A DNA stretch of 64,000 nt from JAKZVK01 sp965248255 (GCA_965248255.1 CBDFIW010000004.1:992001-1056000), one strand, 5' to 3'; positions 53,551 to 62,248 are shown, counted from the stretch's first letter. Made by a program: numbers and translations. Notes: a model not told the origin generated them from the letters alone.

Positions 53551-54380
53551 GGGCGTGTTAACACTAAGTCGCAAAAGCTGCTATACTCGGAGGTATGGAG
53601 ATCACCGAGCAGCAATACCGCCGCATCGAGCCGGTCCTGCCCCGCCAGCGCGGCAATGTGAGCCTGCCGAACCTCACGGTTTTGAACGCCATGTTGTATG
53701 TCGCCGAGCAGGGCTGCAAATGGCGCGGCTTGCCTAAACGCTTCGGTAACTGGCACACCATTTATACCCGCATGAACCGCTGGTCGAAGAACGGCGTGCT
53801 CGACGCCGTCTTCGAGAAACTGCAGCGCGAGCAGCTGGCCCGCATCCGAATCGAAGCCGTGTCAATGGACTCGACCATCGTGAAGGCTCATCCCGACGGC
53901 ACGGGCGCGTTAAAAAAAACGGTCCGCAAGCGATCGGCAAATCCCGCGGCGGATGGACCACCAAGATTCATATGGTTGCCGCAAATGCTCGAACGGCGAT
54001 AACCTTCGCTCTCTCGCCCGGCCAAGCGCACGACGCCCAGCAGGGCCGCGAACTGCTCGGTGGTCTGGGGCCACTGCCCGAGCCGCTGCCGCTGCTGATG
54101 GACGGCGCCTATGAGGACGATCAGACACGCCAACTGGCTTTGGATTTCGGATGGATTCCCGTCGTGCCGCCCCGGCGCACCCGCCTGGAGCCGTGGGAAT
54201 ACGACCGAGCGCTCTATCGCCGCCGCAACGAGATCGAGAGACTCTTCCGACGGCTCAAGGGATTCCGCCGCATCTTCTCCCGCTTCGACAAGCTCGACGT
54301 CATGTTCCTCGCCTTCCTCCACTTCGCCCTCATCGTCGAGGCTCTACGTTTCGATACCCTACGTTAGTGTTAACACGCCC
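53551..54380 (+). mobile_element. IS5-family insertion sequence, copy 2 (830 bp)
   Basis: Same element as 957-1785, with the same GGGCGTGTTAACACTAA ends and TA flanks. It is inserted in the 3' part of a SRPBCC gene (54382-54611). It has the full A8 slippery run. Confidence 0.93.
53595..54367 (+). CDS. IS5-family transposase made by -1 frameshift (orfA-orfB)
   Basis: OrfA starts at 53595; orfB is read after a -1 shift at TTA-AAA-AAA-ACG (the A8 run at 53912-53919), giving 'GALKKNGPQAIGKSRGGWTT' then 'KIHMVAANARTAITF'. The joined protein, about 256 residues, carries all DDE residues: 'VSMDSTIVK', 'LLMDGAYEDDQ' and 'RRRNEIERLFRRLKG'. Without the shift, orfA ends at 54002. Such frameshifting is well known in this IS5 subgroup; its efficiency here is inference. 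Confidence 0.88.
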
Positions 54381-54381
54381 T

Positions 54382-54611
54382 AGTTTACAGCAGCCAGCGT
54401 CGGAACGAGCAGTCTGCGTTTCGACCAAACTGGGACCACCGTCGATGTCGCACTGTCGCATATCGCCGACTGAAGTGCCCTTGGATTCGGGCGCAAGATT
54501 GGAAGCCTTGAGAGCCGGTACCCACTTGGCGATTCCGCCGAAGTCACCTGCCACCGCCCAAACCACAGCGATGGGGCCAGGAATCGTCCCGCTTACTTTG
54601 ATGCTAGCCAT
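54382..54611 (-). pseudogene. SRPBCC (polyketide cyclase/START-like) gene cut by IS5
   Basis: The N-terminal 76 codons read 'MASIKVSGTIPGPIAVVWAV', 'AGDFGGIAKWVPALKASNLA' and 'ESKGTSVGDMRQCDIDGGPS', a SRPBCC-type start (strand, then helix pair) matching ligand-binding/cyclase proteins. The SD AAGGAAATCAGT precedes ATG 54611. The frame is interrupted at 54381 by the IS5 right end. What follows beyond the IS (left of 53550) does not continue as a recognisable domain, so the C-terminus has been lost or decayed. Confidence 0.75.
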
Positions 54612-54647
54612 ACTGATTTCCTTTCGCCGGTCAGTATATCGTACTTA

Positions 54648-55741
54648 TTGAATCCCGCAAATTATTATGACACTTTTTGACAGTGTGGAGCATCTATATA
54701 TGTATGGGCAACCCCAAAGGTGTGAAGCGGGATTTCAAGGCGCTGGGGAAGCGCCGTTTCGAAGCGATGCGGCTGCTCCACCAAGGCCACAATCAGTCCG
54801 AGACGGCGAGACGGCTGAACGTCGCTCGCCAAACCGTCAGTGAGTGGCGGCGGCAATACCGCGAGCAGGGTGCGGCCGGACTCCGCCAGGCCGGGCGCGC
54901 CGGACGCAAGCCGCTCCTCGATGCCGCACAACGCGAACGCCTGACGTCGCTGCTGCTGGAAGGCCCGGAAGCCCACGGCTTCCCAACGCCCCTGTGGAGC
55001 TGTCCGCGGGTGGCTCGGCTGACCGGAGACGAGTTCGGGGTCGCATACCACGCAGGCCACGCCTGGAAGATCCTGCGAGCGCTCGACTGGAGCCCGCAAC
55101 GCCCGGCCGGAAAGGCGCGCGAGCGCAACGAAGAGCGGATCCGCACCTGGAAGCGCAAGACCTGGAAGCGCATTAAAAAAAAGCCCAAAACGAAGGCCGT
55201 ACGCTCGTCTTCATCGACGAAAGCGGATTGAGTCAGAAGCCGCATCGCTGCCGCACCTGGGCGCCACGTGGCCAAACACCGGTGCTGCAGTTTAACTTCA
55301 ACTGGGAGAAGCTTTCCGTCTCGGCGGGGCTGACGCTGCGTAACTTCTACTTCCGGCTCTATCCCGGTGCGATCGGCAAAGAGCAAGTGACCGACTTTCT
55401 CAAGGCGTTGGTACGTCATATCGATCGCCCGCTGCTGATCGTCTGGGATCGGCTGCCGGCGCACCGTAGCCGCCTGGTGCAAGAGTTCATCGAACTCTCC
55501 GAAGGCCACATCGCAACCGAGTACTTGCCACCCTATGCGCCGGAGTTGAATCCGGTGGAATACATCTGGGCTTACTGGAAGCAGCACGAGTTGCCGAACG
55601 TCTGTCCGAAAGACTACGGCGAGCTGAACGAGCGGGCCCGCAAGGCACTCCGCCGCATGTACCGCAAACCGCGTTTGATCACGGCCTTCTGGAAACAGTC
55701 TTCTCTTTGTTTTGACTGACTCTATATTATGCGGGAGTCAA
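54648..55741 (+). mobile_element. IS630-family insertion sequence type B (1094 bp)
   Basis: Ends TTGAATCCCGCAAATTA and TAATATGCGGGAGTCAA (as inverse) with TA at both flanks (54646-54647, 55742-55743). Only one copy is seen here. It inserted 36 bp upstream of the SRPBCC start codon. Confidence 0.88.
54704..55719 (+). CDS. IS630-family transposase made by -1 frameshift
   Basis: OrfA (54704-55231) has a helix-turn-helix ('QSETARRLNVARQTVSEWRR') and runs to a stop at 55229-55231. At 55175-55182, A-AAA-AAG, a classic slippery heptamer, permits a -1 shift to 'NEGRTLVFIDESGLSQKPHR', giving the catalytic domain: first D in 'VFIDESG', second in 'PLLIVWDRLPAHRSRL', Glu in 'YAPELNPVEYIWAYWKQHEL'. The joined length is ~338 residues. 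Without a shift neither half is complete. The start was taken as the ATG after 'TATATATGT'. Confidence 0.85.
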
Positions 55742-56114
55742 TAGTATTGTCAAGTAGTCCTTGCAACGCTAAGCCAACCGGCAAGAGCGCTCCGTACTGG
55801 TTGCAGACCTGAGGCCCCAGCAAGTTCTTCGGAGCCTCGACTCGCCCTCGGGCGGCGCCTGTGGCATCGCCGATCGGGTGGTGGCTGAGACTGTCATCGC
55901 GCCAGTTGTGTCCGATTGGAAGTGCTATGAGACCGTCCGCCGAGTAACTTCCTATAAGTCCGGTCCGCGGACGTGAGCGTACGCAGGGCTTTGGGTGAAA
56001 GGGAACCCTCTTGCCTTCCCTAGATGCTCTCCCAGCCATCGGGCTCAAGTTCTTCTTCGGGCTGTACGCACGTCGCTTGCGGACGCTCGCTGTCGTGCCG
56101 GCGGTTTTCTTCTT
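55742..56114. other. Intergenic remnant between IS630-B and the EF-hand fragment
   Basis: 373 bp. A minus-strand frame (to ~56048) ends inside IS630-B and reads 'HNWRDDSLSHHPIGDATGAA' and 'VEAPKNLLGPQVCNQYGALL', which looks like a protein tail cut by the IS, but I cannot name the family. No other feature was seen. Confidence 0.4.
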
Positions 56115-56382
56115 CTAGAGCCTGGAGGGGTCTCCCGACCCTCGCGGCCCCCGAGGGCCTTGCATGCGTTGCCGCATTCTCTCGCGCATACCGGCCAGCT
56201 CATCTTGATCAACATACCCGTCGCCGTTCGCATCCATGAAATCAAAGCGGCGCTGCATCCGTTCGGGCACTTCGTCCTTGCTGAGCTTGTCGTCCCCGTT
56301 CTGGTCCATTTCCATCAAACGCGATAAGAACCCTCCAGGACCGCCTGGCCCCGGACCGCCCGGGCCGAACCCCTCAGGTCTA
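56115..56382 (-). pseudogene. C-terminal EF-hand part of the IS-split deiodinase-like gene
   Basis: The frame beginning at 'RPEGFGPGGPGPGGPGGF' continues with two EF-hands, 'EMDQNGDDKLSKDEVPERM' and 'FMDANGDGYVDQDELAGMR', then a basic tail 'MRERMRQRMQGPRGPRGSGD'. The Asp/Asn at positions 1, 3, 5 and Glu at 12 of each loop fit calcium binding. Removing the IS630-C (56383-57501) with one TA copy joins this in frame to the protein encoded at 57504-58675: '...GARGRGT' + 'RPEGFGPG...'. Confidence 0.82.
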
Positions 56383-57501
56383 GTACTTACTATCATAAAT
56401 AGACGCACTTGTGATAGAATAAGGGCATGGCTAAAAGAGCCACGCCCATCCTTTTGAGTCCTGCTGAGGAACGGACGCTACAGCGCTGGCGACGGGCCCA
56501 CAAGACCGAACGGCGTACCGCCGAAAGGGCTCGCATCGTCCTGCTGGCGGCCCAAGGAAAGTCGAACCTGGAGATCGCGGCGCAGTTGGGAACGCGGCCG
56601 GCACGGGTGTCGAAGTGGCGCACCCGCTTTGCCCGCCAACGGCTGGCCGGCTTGGCCGACGAAGCGCGACCCGGCAAGCCGCGGCAATACGACGCCGCGA
56701 GCGAGAAACGCATTCTCAAGAAACTCGATGAATCGCCGCCCAGCGGACAGGCCACTTGGACCGGCCAACTCCTGGCCCAAGCGCTCGGCGAGGTGAGTGA
56801 CCAACAAGTCTGGCGCGTGCTGCGCCGCCGGGGCATCTCGCTGCGGCGTCGTCGCAGCTGGTGCCTCTCGACCGATCCCGAGTTTGCCCGTAAAGCCGCC
56901 GACATCGTGGGACTTTACCTGGACCCGCCCGAGAACGCTGTCGTGCTAGCCGTCGACGAAAAGCCCCACATCCAAGCCCTCGAACGCGCTCAGGGCTGGC
57001 TGCGGCTGCCCGACGGCAAGGCCTTGACGGGCTTCAGCCACGGCTACAAACGCCATGGCACAACGACCTTGTTCGCCGCCCTGGAGGTGGCCACCGGTCA
57101 CGTCACGGCTGGTCACTACCAGCGTCGCCGGCGGCGAGAGTTTCTAGACTTCATGAACCAACTGGTGGATCTCTACGAAGGCTTCGAGTTGCACGTCGTG
57201 CTGGACAATCTCAACACCCACAAGCCGAAACGGGATCGTTGGCTCCAGCGCCACCCCAACGTGCACTTGCACTACACTCCGACCTACGCCTCGTGGCTGA
57301 ATCAGATTGAGATCTGGTTCAGTATCCTCAGTCGGCGGGCGTTGCAGGGAGCCAGCTTCACCTCGCCCTACGAAGTACGCGCAGCCATCGACCGCTTCCT
57401 CGAGGCACACAACGAAAACGCCGCCCCTTTCGAATGGACCAAGGCCAGCGTGAGGCAGCGGTCTCTTTCTTACTCATACGCTAACTTATGATCTTAAGTA
57501 C
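56383..57501 (+). mobile_element. IS630-family insertion sequence type C (1119 bp)
   Basis: Ends GTACTTACTATCATAAA and TATGATCTTAAGTAC (imperfect inverses), flanked by TA at 56381-56382 and 57502-57503. It interrupts a single gene on the minus strand (56115-58675). Confidence 0.88.
56427..57491 (+). CDS. IS630-family transposase, intact
   Basis: 354 residues. N-terminal HTH ('KSNLEIAAQLGTRPARVSKW') and a second HTH ('GEVSDQQVWRVLRRRGISLR') are followed by the catalytic core with D in 'VVLAVDEKPHIQALERAQGW', D in 'LHVVLDNLNTHKPKRDRWLQ' and E in 'ASWLNQIEIWFSILSRRALQ'. Full length with no frameshift. It fills almost the entire IS. It is only distantly similar to the transposases of the A and B types. 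Confidence 0.93.
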   Translation: MAKRATPILLSPAEERTLQRWRRAHKTERRTAERARIVLLAAQGKSNLEIAAQLGTRPARVSKWRTRFARQRLAGLADEARPGKPRQYDAASEKRILKKLDESPPSGQATWTGQLLAQALGEVSDQQVWRVLRRRGISLRRRRSWCLSTDPEFARKAADIVGLYLDPPENAVVLAVDEKPHIQALERAQGWLRLPDGKALTGFSHGYKRHGTTTLFAALEVATGHVTAGHYQRRRRREFLDFMNQLVDLYEGFELHVVLDNLNTHKPKRDRWLQRHPNVHLHYTPTYASWLNQIEIWFSILSRRALQGASFTSPYEVRAAIDRFLEAHNENAAPFEWTKASVRQRSLSYSYANL

Positions 57502-57503
57502 TA

Positions 57504-58675
57504 GTACCGCGGCCGCGAGCACCGATCGCCCGACCGCCGTCAGGGTCTCGCTCGAAGTAAATCTCGTAGTTTTGACTTATGGGCTTGCACCATGTGTCAG
57601 TGCACCCGAAGTAGTCTACCTTCAGCGTGATCGGCTGCTCGGCGGACGCGCCGCTGACATCGACCAGGAACTCGCGGGGGTCACGGTCCTTGTCCTGCTC
57701 GACCTTCTGGGCCTGGCCCTTCGCGGGCGTCACTTCCACCCCCTCGGGCACTCCCTCGGGAAGGATGAGTTCGTAGAGAAGCGGGTCAACCAAGTTGTTC
57801 CAATAGACGGAATAGATCGGATCCAGATGAAAGCCCAGATACATCTTTCCTTCACCGCTGCTGAACACATCTCGCGTGACTTCCGCCCGCAGCTTGACGT
57901 AGAACGGTTCCGTTTCCTTCTTGGGGTCCTGCTTGGGCTTGATCTTGACGGTCATCAAACCTCTAGGCACCTCCAGCGGCGGAATCACGTTGTCGCGGGT
58001 ACTTGATCTCGGGACTACATCGTGATTGATGTCGAGTTCCGAAATCTCGGTCGGTTTTTCGACCGGCCCGACCCGTTCCTCCAGGCTCTGGCGCAGTTCA
58101 GCGGCGTTACTCCACCCTCGCATGTAGACGATCTTGCCCTCGGAATCGAACATGAACTCGGAGTTCGGAGCGTTGCCGAGGGCGTGTTTAACGTCGTTCT
58201 CCATCGTATCTGCGATCCATGGAATCTCGGCGCCCATCCTTTTCTTGGCTTCTTGAATGTGCATCAGCCGCTCCTCCAGGGTGAACGGCTGAACGAAACC
58301 ATGGTTCTCCGGGTGCGCCAGCGCTTTGTAGAGGTAGTAGAACTTCACGCCCTTGGGCGCATAGTCGCGATGGACAGCCTCAACCCCGGGAAAGGTTCGA
58401 AGAAACACAGGACAGGTGAGGCAGCCGCTGACAATCACGGTATAGCTTTCGCCGAGCAGGTCCGGCAGCCGAATCGGTCTACCCTCGGCATCATGCGCCG
58501 GGACGTTCGGTATTTGCACTCCCAACTCCAACCCCGCCTCAGCCGGCCGGCTATCAATCCCTCCGCGACGGTTCATGCCACGACGAGGTCCTTGGGGCAG
58601 CGCGGGGGAAACCGCGACCGCCGCCAGGGCGGCGGTAAGCAGGAGTTTCGTGTAGAAGCTTTGTCTCGTGCTCAT
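57504..58675 (-). pseudogene. Deiodinase/thioredoxin-like protein with C-terminal EF-hands, N-terminal part (split by IS630)
   Basis: About 390 codons. A signal peptide ('LLLTAALAAVAVSPALPQGP') leads to a thioredoxin-fold deiodinase/redoxin-like domain (residues ~50-205) with 'YTVIVSGCLTCPVFLRTFPG' as the CxxC redox centre, 'KGVKFYYLYKALAHPENHGF' and 'GKIVYMRGWSNAAELRQSLE'. After a linker comes a beta domain (residues ~240-380, 'LMTVKIKPKQDPKKETEPFY', 'YELILPEGVPEGVEVTPAKG', 'PITLKVDYFGCTDTWCKP'). The frame then ran into the EF-hand end (56115-56382) before the IS inserted. The truncated protein may still be made, with a few foreign residues. The SD AGGAGAGAGCC precedes ATG 58675. Confidence 0.82.
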
Positions 58676-58791
58676 GGCTCTCTCCTGGGCAAGGAACGCA
58701 TTATCAGCATACTGCGCCGACGTTAAGGCAAGGCTGCCTCAACGTTAAGTTTTGTAAAGCCTTGCTCGTCTGCATCTCCGGGATGGCGGGA

Positions 58792-58927
58792 TGTGGCGCA
58801 AGGCTCCAGTCTTCCTGAGTCTCGATTCTTCGAGACTCAGGACGGCAAACGACCGAGCACCCGCTGTTAGCCGCGGACCTGAGAACCGAGGAATCGGTTC
58901 TCGGCAAGCCTGGAGGCTTACGCCACA
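58792..58927. repeat. Compact three-stem element (136 bp)
   Basis: The outer inverted repeats TGTGGCGCAAGGCTCCAG (58792-58809) and CTGGAGGCTTACGCCACA (58910-58927) pair at 16 of 18 positions. Inside are two perfect hairpins: CCTGAGTCTCGA-TTCT-TCGAGACTCAGG (58814-58841) and GAGAACCGA-GGAA-TCGGTTCTC (58881-58902, GNRA-like loop). The design fits a small non-autonomous element or a structured RNA. No second copy was found in this window. Confidence 0.8.
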
Positions 58928-58962
58928 CGAGCTCCGACTTGTCGGTTTGAGGTCGCAGACCT

Positions 58963-59086
58963 CGCTAGTGGATGCCGCGGAGATTCCTTAGGCGTAGGAG
59001 TAGCCAGCGAGACTGTAGGGGCGGGCCCCCGCGCCCGCCCGGTTGCCAGTTTAACATTGCGTTTTCCTTGCAACAGTCCACTAGCG
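58963..59086 (+). repeat. Inverted-repeat element B, copy 2 (124 bp)
   Basis: Terminal repeats CGCTAGTGGA and TCCACTAGCG are perfect 10-bp inverses. The interior is the reverse complement of the 3986-4089 element, including the GTAGGGGCGGGCCCCCGC...GGGC hairpin. The left end is preceded by the repeat-A tail (GTCGGTTTGAGGTCG...), as in copy 1 but with the interior inverted relative to it. Confidence 0.75.
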
Positions 59087-59236
59087 GGCTCTGCTGTTGC
59101 ATTGACCGGAAAGCTACAATGGCAGAGATCGAGATGGCCGGCGGCGGCTCCGCAAGCTCAGCCCGAGCCGGAACGACCCTTGCGGAGCCGGGAGGCCGGT
59201 CCCCTTACCCTGATTCCGCTTGGGAAACCTCTCTTC

Positions 59237-60244
59237 GTGACCAATACGTGTAACAAGGTTTTGGCGGTCATCCCCGTCTTCGAGGACTGGGAAGCGTTAG
59301 GGCTGCTGCTCCAGCAGCTCGACCAGGTCGTGGAGGAACAGAGCTTCTCGCTGAGCGTTCTGGTCGTCGACGATGGGTCGGCAACTACCCGGCCCGAGAC
59401 GTTGCGCCGCACATCGTTCCGCTTCATCCGGGAGATCAAGGTTCTGTCGCTGCGCCGAAACTTGGGCCATCAGCGGGCCATCTGTATCGCTCTCGCCTAC
59501 GCGGAAGAGCAGGATGACAATGACGCCGTTCTCGTGATGGACGGCGACGGTGAGGACGCGCCAGAGGACGTTCCGAGGTTGATCTACCAAATGCGGGAAG
59601 TGGGCGGTGGAAGGGTCGTGTTCGCTGAGCGGACGCGCCGCAGTGAGAGCTGGTTATTCCAGCTTTGCTATCGGGTTTATCAAGCGCTGCATTGGCTGCT
59701 CACGGGAATCCGCGTGCGGGTGGGCAACTTCAGCGTGATACCGAGGGATCTGCTGTCGCGGCTGGTAGTCGTTTCGGAATTGTGGAACCACTACGCAGCG
59801 GCTGTCTTCAAGAGTAGGCTACCGTTTGTGACGCTCAAGACCCGGCGGGCCAAGAGACTGGGCGGTCGATCGAGGATGGATTTCGTAGGGCTGGTGATCC
59901 ACGGATTGAGCGCTCTTTCGGTCCACGGCGAAAGGATCGGCGTTCGGATGACTGTGGCGACCCTGTTGGCTGTGCTGTGCCTTGCGTTGGCGCTAGGGAG
60001 CCTGGCGATCTCCACCTCTGAAGAGACCTCGGCTGTTCCGTCATGGCTGCCGATCGTCACGGGAATCGTTCTGCTCCTGCTCGGACAGGCGATCGTCTTG
60101 GGTATCGTGTTCGTCTTTGTCATACTCCAAGCCCGCGTAAGCGCGAACTTCATTCCGATCAGAGACTATCGCTATTTCGTCCAGCGGGTCGAGGACCTGT
60201 CAGGCCAGGCAGCGCCTGCGCCGCTCGACGCCGCGACCGGTTGA
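59237..60244 (+). CDS. Family 2 glycosyltransferase with C-terminal membrane anchors
   Basis: 336 residues from GTG 59237. GT-A fold of the polyprenyl-phosphate hexose synthase type (DPM1/GtrB-like): 'NKVLAVIPVFEDWEALGLLL', 'SLSVLVVDDGSATTRPETLR', 'KVLSLRRNLGHQRAICIALA', 'AVLVMDGDGEDAPEDVPRLI' (DxD-like DGDGEDAP metal site). Two C-terminal transmembrane segments, 'VATLLAVLCLALALGSLAIS' and 'LPIVTGIVLLLLGQAIVLGI', anchor it. An upstream in-frame ATG (59057) would put the start inside repeat B, so GTG is preferred. A methyltransferase gene follows 22 bp later, so the two are probably an operon for a polysaccharide or lipid glycan. Confidence 0.85.
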   Translation: MTNTCNKVLAVIPVFEDWEALGLLLQQLDQVVEEQSFSLSVLVVDDGSATTRPETLRRTSFRFIREIKVLSLRRNLGHQRAICIALAYAEEQDDNDAVLVMDGDGEDAPEDVPRLIYQMREVGGGRVVFAERTRRSESWLFQLCYRVYQALHWLLTGIRVRVGNFSVIPRDLLSRLVVVSELWNHYAAAVFKSRLPFVTLKTRRAKRLGGRSRMDFVGLVIHGLSALSVHGERIGVRMTVATLLAVLCLALALGSLAISTSEETSAVPSWLPIVTGIVLLLLGQAIVLGIVFVFVILQARVSANFIPIRDYRYFVQRVEDLSGQAAPAPLDAATG

Positions 60245-60266
60245 GCTTCGGGCTCGTGCTGACTCC

Positions 60267-61019
60267 ATGGCGGACTACCGTTACCAAGGCGGGGAGCTGG
60301 ATGTCTTCGAGCACGCCGTCCGATGGAAAGACTATTTTCGTTCCCACTTTCTCGCGCACATAACCGGGAGAGTGCTCGAAGTCGGCGGAGGCATCGGAGC
60401 CACAACCCGCACCCTCTGCGACGGGCGCCAGACGAAATGGACCGCCCTGGAGCCGGATCGAGATCTGGCACAAACCATGCGCGCCCGTTTCGCGGAGCGG
60501 CCCCTGCCGGTTGCCGCGGAGGTCCTCGAGAAGACCGTTGGCCGGCTCGATCCCGACAGCCGCTATGACGCGATCCTCTACATTGATGTGCTGGAGCATA
60601 TCGAGGATGACCGCCGGGAATTGCGGGAGGCGGCGGACCATCTCGATCCGGGAGGGTACCTGGTCGTCCTCGCGCCGGCACACCAGTTCCTGTACTCTGA
60701 GTTCGATCACGCGATCGGCCACGTGCGGCGCTATTCGCGTCAGGCGTTGCGAAGGGCCGTCCCTGACGATCTCGAGCAGACGAAGCTGGTCTACCTGGGC
60801 TCTGTGGGCATGCTGGCTTCGCTCGGCAATCGGCTGCTGCTCCGCTCAAGCCGGCCGACCCTGCGGGACATCCGTTTCTGGGACTCCGTGCTGGTTCGGC
60901 TCTCGCGGTTCGTCGATCCAATCTTCGGCTATCGAGTCGGCAAGAGCGTCCTGGGTATCTGGCGCAAGCCGGCCGTGCCCAGGTCTAGAGCCTCGAGCTC
61001 GAATCATGCGTCGCATTGA
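60267..61019 (+). CDS. SAM-dependent methyltransferase
   Basis: 250 residues. Class I methyltransferase: motif I 'ITGRVLEVGGGIGATTRTLC' and the motif II/III region 'YDAILYIDVLEHIEDDRREL' then 'LDPGGYLVVLAPAHQFLYSE'. 'SEFDHAIGHVRRYSRQALRR' is typical of the family paired with GT2 enzymes, whose substrate is often a lipid-linked glycan or a small molecule. It starts 22 bp after the glycosyltransferase stop. Cytoplasmic. Substrate unknown. Confidence 0.88.
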   Translation: MADYRYQGGELDVFEHAVRWKDYFRSHFLAHITGRVLEVGGGIGATTRTLCDGRQTKWTALEPDRDLAQTMRARFAERPLPVAAEVLEKTVGRLDPDSRYDAILYIDVLEHIEDDRRELREAADHLDPGGYLVVLAPAHQFLYSEFDHAIGHVRRYSRQALRRAVPDDLEQTKLVYLGSVGMLASLGNRLLLRSSRPTLRDIRFWDSVLVRLSRFVDPIFGYRVGKSVLGIWRKPAVPRSRASSSNHASH

Positions 61020-61261
61020 CTCCCTTCTGGTTGTGTTGACCCGCTCGGGTACGCAGCCGTGACCCTGAATCTCGCGCTCGGAGCCGGATTCATCGCCGCG
61101 GTTGCGTAGTGGACGGTCTCGCCGCGGAAGACGGCACCTGATTCGGCGACGTCGAGGAGCTAGTGGGTGTAGAATACTTCTGCCGTACGACCAGTCCGTT
61201 CGGCGCACGGCGGGTGAGCGTTTTCAGTGCATCGAGAAGTCAGAGTAGCTGGAGTGTGCCC

Positions 61262-62248
61262 ATGACTCAAAGAATCTTGACCCTACTGGCCTGCCTCAGC
61301 ATCCCGCTAGGCGCCCAAACCGGTTGGCATGACCACGAAGGCGGCCTCCTGAAATACCGCGTCAATATCCGCTTCGGCGAGGAACCCGATACCATGCCGA
61401 ACGGGTGGAGGTTCGGCCGGGTGTCGGCGGTCGCTACCGACTCCTCGGGCCACGTCTACGTCTTCCATCGTGGCGACAAAGCCGACCCCATCGTCGTTTT
61501 CGACTCGGAAGGTCGTTACCTGCGTTCATTCGGTAAAGGTATGTTCGGCACCCCGCATGGCCTGCGGATCGACAAGGACGACAACGTCTGGACGACCGAC
61601 GTCGCTCACCACACCGTGATGAAGTTCACCAGCCAGGGGGAATGGCGCCGCACGATCGGCAACCAAGGCGTTCCGAGCAACGACGACAAGGGCTTCAACC
61701 GCCCCGCCGACCTGACCTTCGGCCCCTCGGGAGAGGTCTACGTCGCCGACGGCTACGGCAACTCGCGCGTCGTCAAGCTGTCCTCGGAAGGCAAGTACAT
61801 CACCTCGTGGGGCAAGCCCGGCACGGGCCCGAGCGAGTTCGACACGGTCCATTCGATCGCCATCGATTCAGAGCGGATCCTCTATGTCAGCGACCGCGAG
61901 AACAACCGTATTCAGATCTTCGACGCCGATGGCAAGTACTTGCGTGAATGGAATCACCTCGGAGCCACCCAGAACATCTTCATCACACCGGACGACGAGA
62001 TGTGGATCATCACCCACCGCGACAACATCGAGAACATCACCTACGACACCCTCGCCGGCCGCATCATGAAGATCGACCGGAAGACGGGTAGGATCGTCGG
62101 CTCGATGGAAAGTCCCGGCCACTGGATCCATGTCACGCCGGAGAAGAAGATATTCATCGGCAGCCTCACCGGCAACGTCTTTCGCTGGTACCCGGGCTGG
62201 TTGACCAAAGGACTCGGCGCGGAAGAAGCTCTCCGCCCAGCCAACTAG
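61262..62248 (+). CDS. Secreted NHL-repeat beta-propeller protein
   Basis: 328 residues. Paralogous to the protein at 48.4-49.3 kb ('GKGMFGTPHGLRIDKDDNVW' against 'GDGMFGSAHGLTVDHEDNVW'). The signal peptide 'ILTLLACLSIPLGAQTGW' precedes six NHL blades ('FNRPADLTFGPSGEVYVADG', 'FDTVHSIAIDSERILYVSDR'). It resembles the peptidyl-amidating-lyase propeller, with no proven activity. The start ATG 61262 (TGGAG upstream) was chosen over an upstream in-frame ATG at 61163. It follows the methyltransferase by 240 bp of unannotated DNA. Confidence 0.85.
   Translation: MTQRILTLLACLSIPLGAQTGWHDHEGGLLKYRVNIRFGEEPDTMPNGWRFGRVSAVATDSSGHVYVFHRGDKADPIVVFDSEGRYLRSFGKGMFGTPHGLRIDKDDNVWTTDVAHHTVMKFTSQGEWRRTIGNQGVPSNDDKGFNRPADLTFGPSGEVYVADGYGNSRVVKLSSEGKYITSWGKPGTGPSEFDTVHSIAIDSERILYVSDRENNRIQIFDADGKYLREWNHLGATQNIFITPDDEMWIITHRDNIENITYDTLAGRIMKIDRKTGRIVGSMESPGHWIHVTPEKKIFIGSLTGNVFRWYPGWLTKGLGAEEALRPAN

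Noticed and set aside
59057..59236. Upstream extension of the glycosyltransferase
   Set aside because: It would begin inside repeat B and has no homology to the family; GTG 59237 gives the usual N-terminus.
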